From positions 248,001 to 312,000 of the forward strand of contig NZ_OMPE01000007.1 of assembly GCF_900312815.1 (NCBI RefSeq): a DNA stretch of 64,000 nt. The letters run 5' to 3'. Numbering within the stretch: position 1 is the stretch's first letter; every line of letters begins with the position of its first letter. The position numbers and the translations under genes were made by a program. Shown here in pieces: positions 60,901 through 64,000 of the stretch. Source of the stretch: Aquimarina sp. AU474 (GTDB lineage Bacteria > Bacteroidota > Bacteroidia > Flavobacteriales > Flavobacteriaceae). Below the pieces are notes generated by a model, which was given only the letters and a program-made list of their open reading frames with translations, was not told the origin of the DNA and did no database searches.

Positions 60901-61664
60901 CTAGACCCAAAGCAGCGATCATTAGAGAAAAAGGAAGTAATTCTGAACGTGAAATGGCTAATGCCATGTATTTGGCAGGTTTTGATGTAAAAGATGTACA
61001 CATGACAGATCTTATCTCTGGACGGGAAACCTTAGAAGACATTCATTTTATAGGAGCTGTTGGAGGGTTCTCAAATAGCGATGTATTGGGATCTGCAAAA
61101 GGTTGGGCAGGAGCATTCTTATATAATGAGAAGGCAAATACTGCATTAAAAAACTTCTTTAAAAGAGAAGACACCTTATCTGTCGGGATTTGTAATGGTT
61201 GTCAATTATTTATGGAGTTAGAAGTTATAAACCCTGATCACAAAACACATGGTAAGTTAGTACATAATGAATCAAATAAGCACGAAAGTGCCTTTACTTC
61301 GGTCACTGTACAAGATAACAACTCTGTAATGCTATCTACTCTTGCCGGAAGCACATTAGGTGTCTGGATTTCTCATGGTGAAGGAAAGTTCAATTTACCA
61401 TTATCCGAAGATCAATATCATATTGTTGCTAAATACGGTTATGAAGCATATCCTTCTAATCCTAATGGATCTGACTATAATGTTGCTATGATGGCAGATA
61501 AAACTGGTCGTCATTTGGTAATGATGCCGCATATCGAACGCTCTATTTTTCAATGGAATTGGGCAAATTATCCTCAAGGACGACATGATGAAGTATCGCC
61601 ATGGATTGAAGCTTTTGTAAATGCAAGAAAATGGTTAGAAAACACAGATAACTCTAATTTTTAA
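57984..61664 (+). CDS. purL: Phosphoribosylformylglycinamidine synthase (FGAM synthetase), large form
   Basis: 1226 residues, single-chain type. It converts FGAR to FGAM with glutamine and ATP in purine synthesis. The N-terminal and linker domains are followed by the two AIRS-like catalytic halves (QVNSEHCRHKIFNGTFIID, IKAETHNFPTTVEPFNGAATGSGG, FGQPLITGSV, VGGKVAKQQCAGPLQLPL). A C-terminal glutaminase domain has the nucleophile Cys in SVGICNGCQLF and the His/Glu pair in MMPHIERSIF. TAAATTTG at 57942-57949 is a likely -7 box. A terminator follows at 61707-61737. Confidence 0.97.
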   Translation: MIHFFGNPNEKVFAVQTSSEISPENIKKLIWLFGNQPKVTSASIDAFFVGPRAAMITPWSTNAVEITQNMGVQGIIRIEEFKAISETYTDFDPMLSQKYNGLDQNIYTIDVEPESILEIEDIAAYNSSEGLALNDEEIAYLENVSNKIGRKLTDSEVFGFSQVNSEHCRHKIFNGTFIIDDVEQPSSLFKLIKKTSETHPNDIVSAYKDNVAFIKGPKVTQFAPKTADKPDFYEEKEFDSVISIKAETHNFPTTVEPFNGAATGSGGEIRDRLAGGKGSLPLAGTAVYMTSYSRLEENRPWEQAMHERKWLYQTPMDILIKASNGASDFGNKFGQPLITGSVLTFEHEENARKLGFDKVIMQAGGIGYGKANQALKDEPKTGDKIVILGGENYRIGMGGAAVSSADTGEFSSGIELNAIQRSNPEMQKRAANAIRGMIESEENTIVSIHDHGAGGHLNCLSELVEETGGKIDLDKLPVGDPTLSAKEIIGNESQERMGLVIGQKDIETLERIAERERSPMYQVGDVTGDNRFTFTSKIKGDTPMDLALEDMFGSSPKTIMNDQTITRNYTDINYDVNNFEAYLSQVLQLESVACKDWLTNKVDRCVGGKVAKQQCAGPLQLPLNNCGVMALDYNSTEGIATSIGHSPISGLINPEAGSKNSIAEALTNIIWAPLKDNLQSISLSANWMWPCKNEGEDARLYKAVKAISDFAIDLGINVPTGKDSLSMKQKYPNEEVIAPGTVIISAAANCNDINKVVEPVLKKYGGDIYYINMSQDKHQLGGSSFAQIHNKIGTQAPSINNASSFKNTFNVIQDLIRENKIVAGHDIASGGLITTLLELCFADVNLSAKLDLTSIGESDSVKLLFAENSGIVFQSAPNSNIETVLSEHGIEFFNIGKAQEGTSVHITNGSDTFDLDIESLRNIWYRTSYLLDQKQTANNLATARFENYTSQPLQYSFPIHFMGRKPIVDASKPRPKAAIIREKGSNSEREMANAMYLAGFDVKDVHMTDLISGRETLEDIHFIGAVGGFSNSDVLGSAKGWAGAFLYNEKANTALKNFFKREDTLSVGICNGCQLFMELEVINPDHKTHGKLVHNESNKHESAFTSVTVQDNNSVMLSTLAGSTLGVWISHGEGKFNLPLSEDQYHIVAKYGYEAYPSNPNGSDYNVAMMADKTGRHLVMMPHIERSIFQWNWANYPQGRHDEVSPWIEAFVNARKWLENTDNSNF

Positions 61665-61706
61665 AAGAAATAGAGATTAATATATCAACAAAAACAATAA
61701 AAAATT

Positions 61707-61737
61707 AAGGAGTTGTCAAATTACAGCTCCTTTTTTT
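61707..61737 (+). terminator. Intrinsic terminator of purL
   Basis: AAGGAGTTGT (61707-61716) pairs with ACAGCTCCTT (61723-61732, one G-U pair) around a six-base loop, followed by T residues. Confidence 0.9.
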
Positions 61738-61781
61738 ATATATTACAGTTGTGTATTACCGGATTTTTTATAATTTGCAAA

Positions 61782-61797
61782 ACTATGCACGCATAGT
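61782..61797. promoter_or_regulatory. Palindromic operator upstream of the acyl-CoA ligase gene
   Basis: ACTATGCACGCATAGT: a perfect palindrome around a two-base centre. Its core TATGC-N2-GCATA recurs upstream of the marR gene (63755-63774). It sits just after a TTG...TATAATTTG promoter-like pair (TTG near 61749), where a repressor would block initiation. Confidence 0.72.
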
Positions 61798-61843
61798 AGT
61801 TTTTTGAAACCAAAGAACTACTAGAAATATTATAAAACAACAT

Positions 61844-63616
61844 ATGACAACAATTACTAGACTTTTTGATTTCCCTCACTATCAACTAAAAAAATTCAAT
61901 TTAGACAAAGCTTTAGTTACTAAATATGATGGTAAATGGGTTGCAACATCTTCTGCAGATTATGTAGAAAAGGCAAACCAGATAAGTCGTGGTTTACTTA
62001 AATTAGGAGTACAACCCAATGACAAAATAGCGATTATATCAACTAATAACAGGACCGAATGGAATATAACCGATATTGGTGTTCTTCAGATAGGTGCTCA
62101 AGATGTACCTATATATCCAACGATATCTCAAGATGATTACGAGTATGTTTTAAATCACTCAGAATCTGTATATTGTTTTGTCTCCGACGAGGAAGTCTTT
62201 CAAAAAGTAAAAAACATTAAAGGTAATATACCTTCATTAAAAGAAGTATATTCTTTTAATGACATAGAAGGTTGTAAAAGTTGGAATGACGTACTAGAAC
62301 TAGGAAAAGATAACAGCACTCAAGAAGAGGTAGAAAAAATTATGGCTTCTGTAAAAGAAGATGATCTTGCTACTTTAATATATACTTCAGGGACTACAGG
62401 AAGACCCAAAGGAGTAATGCTTAGTCACAGAAATATTGTAAGCAATGCCCTTGCCAGTTCTACTCGATTTCCGCTTACCGAAGGAACAACAAAAGCATTA
62501 AGTTTTTTACCTGTTTGTCATATTTATGAGCGAATGACCATGTATTTTTATCAATACCTTGGTGCCTCTATTTATTTCGCAGAGTCTCTAGAGACTATTA
62601 GTGATAATCTTAAAGAGGTAAAGCCTGAGGTAATGACCGCAGTGCCAAGATTACTCGAAAAGGTATATGATAAAATCATCGCCAAAGGAGCAGATCTTAC
62701 TGGTGTTAAAAAGAAACTATTCTTTTGGGCAGTAGAACTAGGTTTAAAATATGAGCCTTATGGTGCCAACGGCTGGTGGTATGAAAAGAAACTAGGTATA
62801 GCGAGAAAATTAATTTTCAGTAAATGGCAAGAAGCTCTAGGTGGAAACATTAAGGTGATTGCTTCGGGTAGTGCCGCATTACAACCAAGATTGGCAAGAA
62901 TATTTAATGCTGCCGGACTTGCCGTAATGGAAGGATATGGTTTGACCGAAACATCTCCTGTAATTTCTGTAAATGATACTAGAAATAAAGGTTTTAAGAT
63001 TGGTTCTGTTGGAAGAATATTACCAAACACCGAAGTTAAAATTGCCGAAGATGGAGAAATCTTAATAAAAGGCCCTCAAGTAATGCAAGGGTATTATAAA
63101 GATGAAGAGAAAACAAATGAAGCTTTAAAAGGTGGATATTTTCATACAGGAGACATTGGTGAAATAGACAATGAAGGGTTTTTACGAATTACAGATCGTA
63201 AGAAAGAAATGTTTAAAACCTCTGGTGGTAAGTATGTCGCTCCTCAATTAATTGAAAATGCAATGAAACAATCTCGTTTTATTGAACAAATTATGGTTAT
63301 TGGCGAAGGAGAGAAAATGCCCGCGGCTTTTATTCAACCAAATTTTGAATTTTTAAAAGATTGGGCAGAGCGTAAAGGACTTACTGTAGGTGATTCGTTT
63401 AATGAAATTATTGCTAATCAAACCGTAATTGATCGATATCAAGAAGAAATCGATGAGCACAATGAAAAATTTGGAAAATGGGAACGAGTTAAAAAATTCG
63501 AACTTACTCCTGACGAATGGAGCATTGATGCAGGTCACCTTACTCCTACCATGAAACTAAGAAGAAAAATAATAAAACAGAAATATACTGAATTATACTC
63601 CAAAATTTATGGCTAA
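61844..63616 (+). CDS. Long-chain fatty acid-CoA ligase (AMP-forming)
   Basis: 590 residues of the adenylate-forming family. The AMP-binding P-loop is LIYTSGTTGRPKG (178-190). FLPVCHIYERMTMYFYQYLG, VMEGYGLTETSPVIS, GYFHTGDIGEIDNEGFLRITDRKKEMFKTSGGKYVAPQ and the C-terminal catalytic Lys region are the typical long-chain motifs. It activates fatty acids at the inner membrane for beta-oxidation or lipid synthesis. An operator-like palindrome lies upstream and a MarR gene downstream, consistent with control by acyl-CoA. Confidence 0.95.
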   Translation: MTTITRLFDFPHYQLKKFNLDKALVTKYDGKWVATSSADYVEKANQISRGLLKLGVQPNDKIAIISTNNRTEWNITDIGVLQIGAQDVPIYPTISQDDYEYVLNHSESVYCFVSDEEVFQKVKNIKGNIPSLKEVYSFNDIEGCKSWNDVLELGKDNSTQEEVEKIMASVKEDDLATLIYTSGTTGRPKGVMLSHRNIVSNALASSTRFPLTEGTTKALSFLPVCHIYERMTMYFYQYLGASIYFAESLETISDNLKEVKPEVMTAVPRLLEKVYDKIIAKGADLTGVKKKLFFWAVELGLKYEPYGANGWWYEKKLGIARKLIFSKWQEALGGNIKVIASGSAALQPRLARIFNAAGLAVMEGYGLTETSPVISVNDTRNKGFKIGSVGRILPNTEVKIAEDGEILIKGPQVMQGYYKDEEKTNEALKGGYFHTGDIGEIDNEGFLRITDRKKEMFKTSGGKYVAPQLIENAMKQSRFIEQIMVIGEGEKMPAAFIQPNFEFLKDWAERKGLTVGDSFNEIIANQTVIDRYQEEIDEHNEKFGKWERVKKFELTPDEWSIDAGHLTPTMKLRRKIIKQKYTELYSKIYG

Positions 63617-63670
63617 TTCAATTCACTGATTACATTATTAATCATGCATAAGCTTAACTGTAAATCAGTA

Positions 63671-63697
63671 AACTCCTCATTTTATGGGGAGTTTTTT
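63671..63697 (+). terminator. Intrinsic terminator of the acyl-CoA ligase gene
   Basis: AACTCCTCA (63671-63679) pairs with TGGGGAGTT (63685-63693, one G-U pair) around a five-base loop and is followed by seven T. Confidence 0.88.
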
Positions 63698-63754
63698 TAT
63701 TAATTCAGCAAAAAAATGTAAATTACTTCATCTTTTCTTAAATTTTTATCTTAT

Positions 63755-63774
63755 TTATTATGCGTGCATAATAA
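63755..63774. promoter_or_regulatory. Palindromic operator upstream of marR
   Basis: TTATTATGCGTGCATAATAA: nine-base arms around GT. It overlaps the expected -33 region of the TACCTTTA box at 63783-63790, so it fits autorepression by the MarR protein encoded 36 bp further on. Confidence 0.75.
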
Positions 63775-63809
63775 ATTTTTCTTACCTTTACATTCACAAT
63801 AATTTTTGA

Positions 63810-64000
63810 ATGAGGGAAAAAACAATTGATTACGCTCTTCGCGCCACATGGATGGCTGTTGCCAAAATGTATAACGAGGAAGCAAGCAAGAAGGGAAGTA
63901 CGATGGCCACTGGGTTTGCGCTTTTAAGCATAGATCCCGAAAATGGTACTCCATCCACTTCATTAGGCCCCAAGATGGGCATGGAAGCGACTAGTTTATC
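63810..64000 (+). CDS. MarR family transcriptional regulator (N-terminal part only)
   Basis: 63 residues before the window edge. REKTIDYALRATWMAVAKMY, then ASKKGSTMATGFALLSID and TPSTSLGPKMGMEATSL match MarR-type regulators that stand before fatty-acid degradation genes in Flavobacteriaceae. The wHTH domain continues outside the window. The palindrome upstream is a likely binding site. Confidence 0.88.
   Translation, partial: MREKTIDYALRATWMAVAKMYNEEASKKGSTMATGFALLSIDPENGTPSTSLGPKMGMEATSL

Overview
The window looks like a chromosome segment from a marine Bacteroidetes of the family Flavobacteriaceae (an Aquimarina-like organism would fit; the genus is a guess). The evidence is the AT-rich sequence, promoters of the TTG-N18/19-TAnnTTTG type, absence of strong Shine-Dalgarno motifs, a SusC/SusD pair, GldF/GldG, an L31 of type B, and typical flavobacterial gene pairs. 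No tRNA, rRNA, CRISPR array, phage or insertion sequence was found.

Layout. 1-7 kb: end of a DUF72 gene, purC and phoH on the minus strand, an S-adenosylmethionine hydrolase, and a gliding/secretion ABC component in which GldF and GldG form one reading frame. 7-13 kb: an ABC ATPase with no normal start codon, a DUF2927 lipoprotein, rmuC, a serine hydrolase, a thioesterase and a mono-haem lipoprotein. 13-26 kb: a glycan-utilization locus on the minus strand (GH3 glucosidase, sigma factor, FecR anti-sigma, SusC, SusD, VCBS/ASPIC lipoprotein). Here the STN domain of SusC, FecR and the sigma factor should form a substrate-sensing relay. 26-39 kb: carB, rpmH, small envelope proteins, a lytic transglycosylase, mtaB, an oligopeptide-binding lipoprotein, a GlmU-like protein and rpmE2.

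39.4-48.1 kb is an accessory region: nine intact and two decayed DUF4199 four-helix membrane protein genes, all on the plus strand. They surround a membrane-anchored TPR-AraC regulator and a divergent sigma factor. Two spacers carry a 300-bp direct repeat that contains a decayed 3' end of an AraC regulator gene, so the family appears to have grown by duplication of a DUF4199-regulator module.

48.3-52.9 kb holds a glycosyltransferase, a phosphohexomutase and an ABC exporter. The 950-bp gap after them holds the most striking element: three tandem copies (283-bp period) of a small RNA gene on the minus strand. Each has its own promoter with an exact 19-bp spacer, a C-rich hairpin loop and an intrinsic terminator, and one stem shows a compensatory base change. 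53.9-64 kb: a sigma factor operon, a BNR-repeat lipoprotein, an RsmB-like methyltransferase, purL, a long-chain acyl-CoA ligase and the start of a MarR regulator. Matching palindromes before the last two genes suggest a common fatty-acid regulon.
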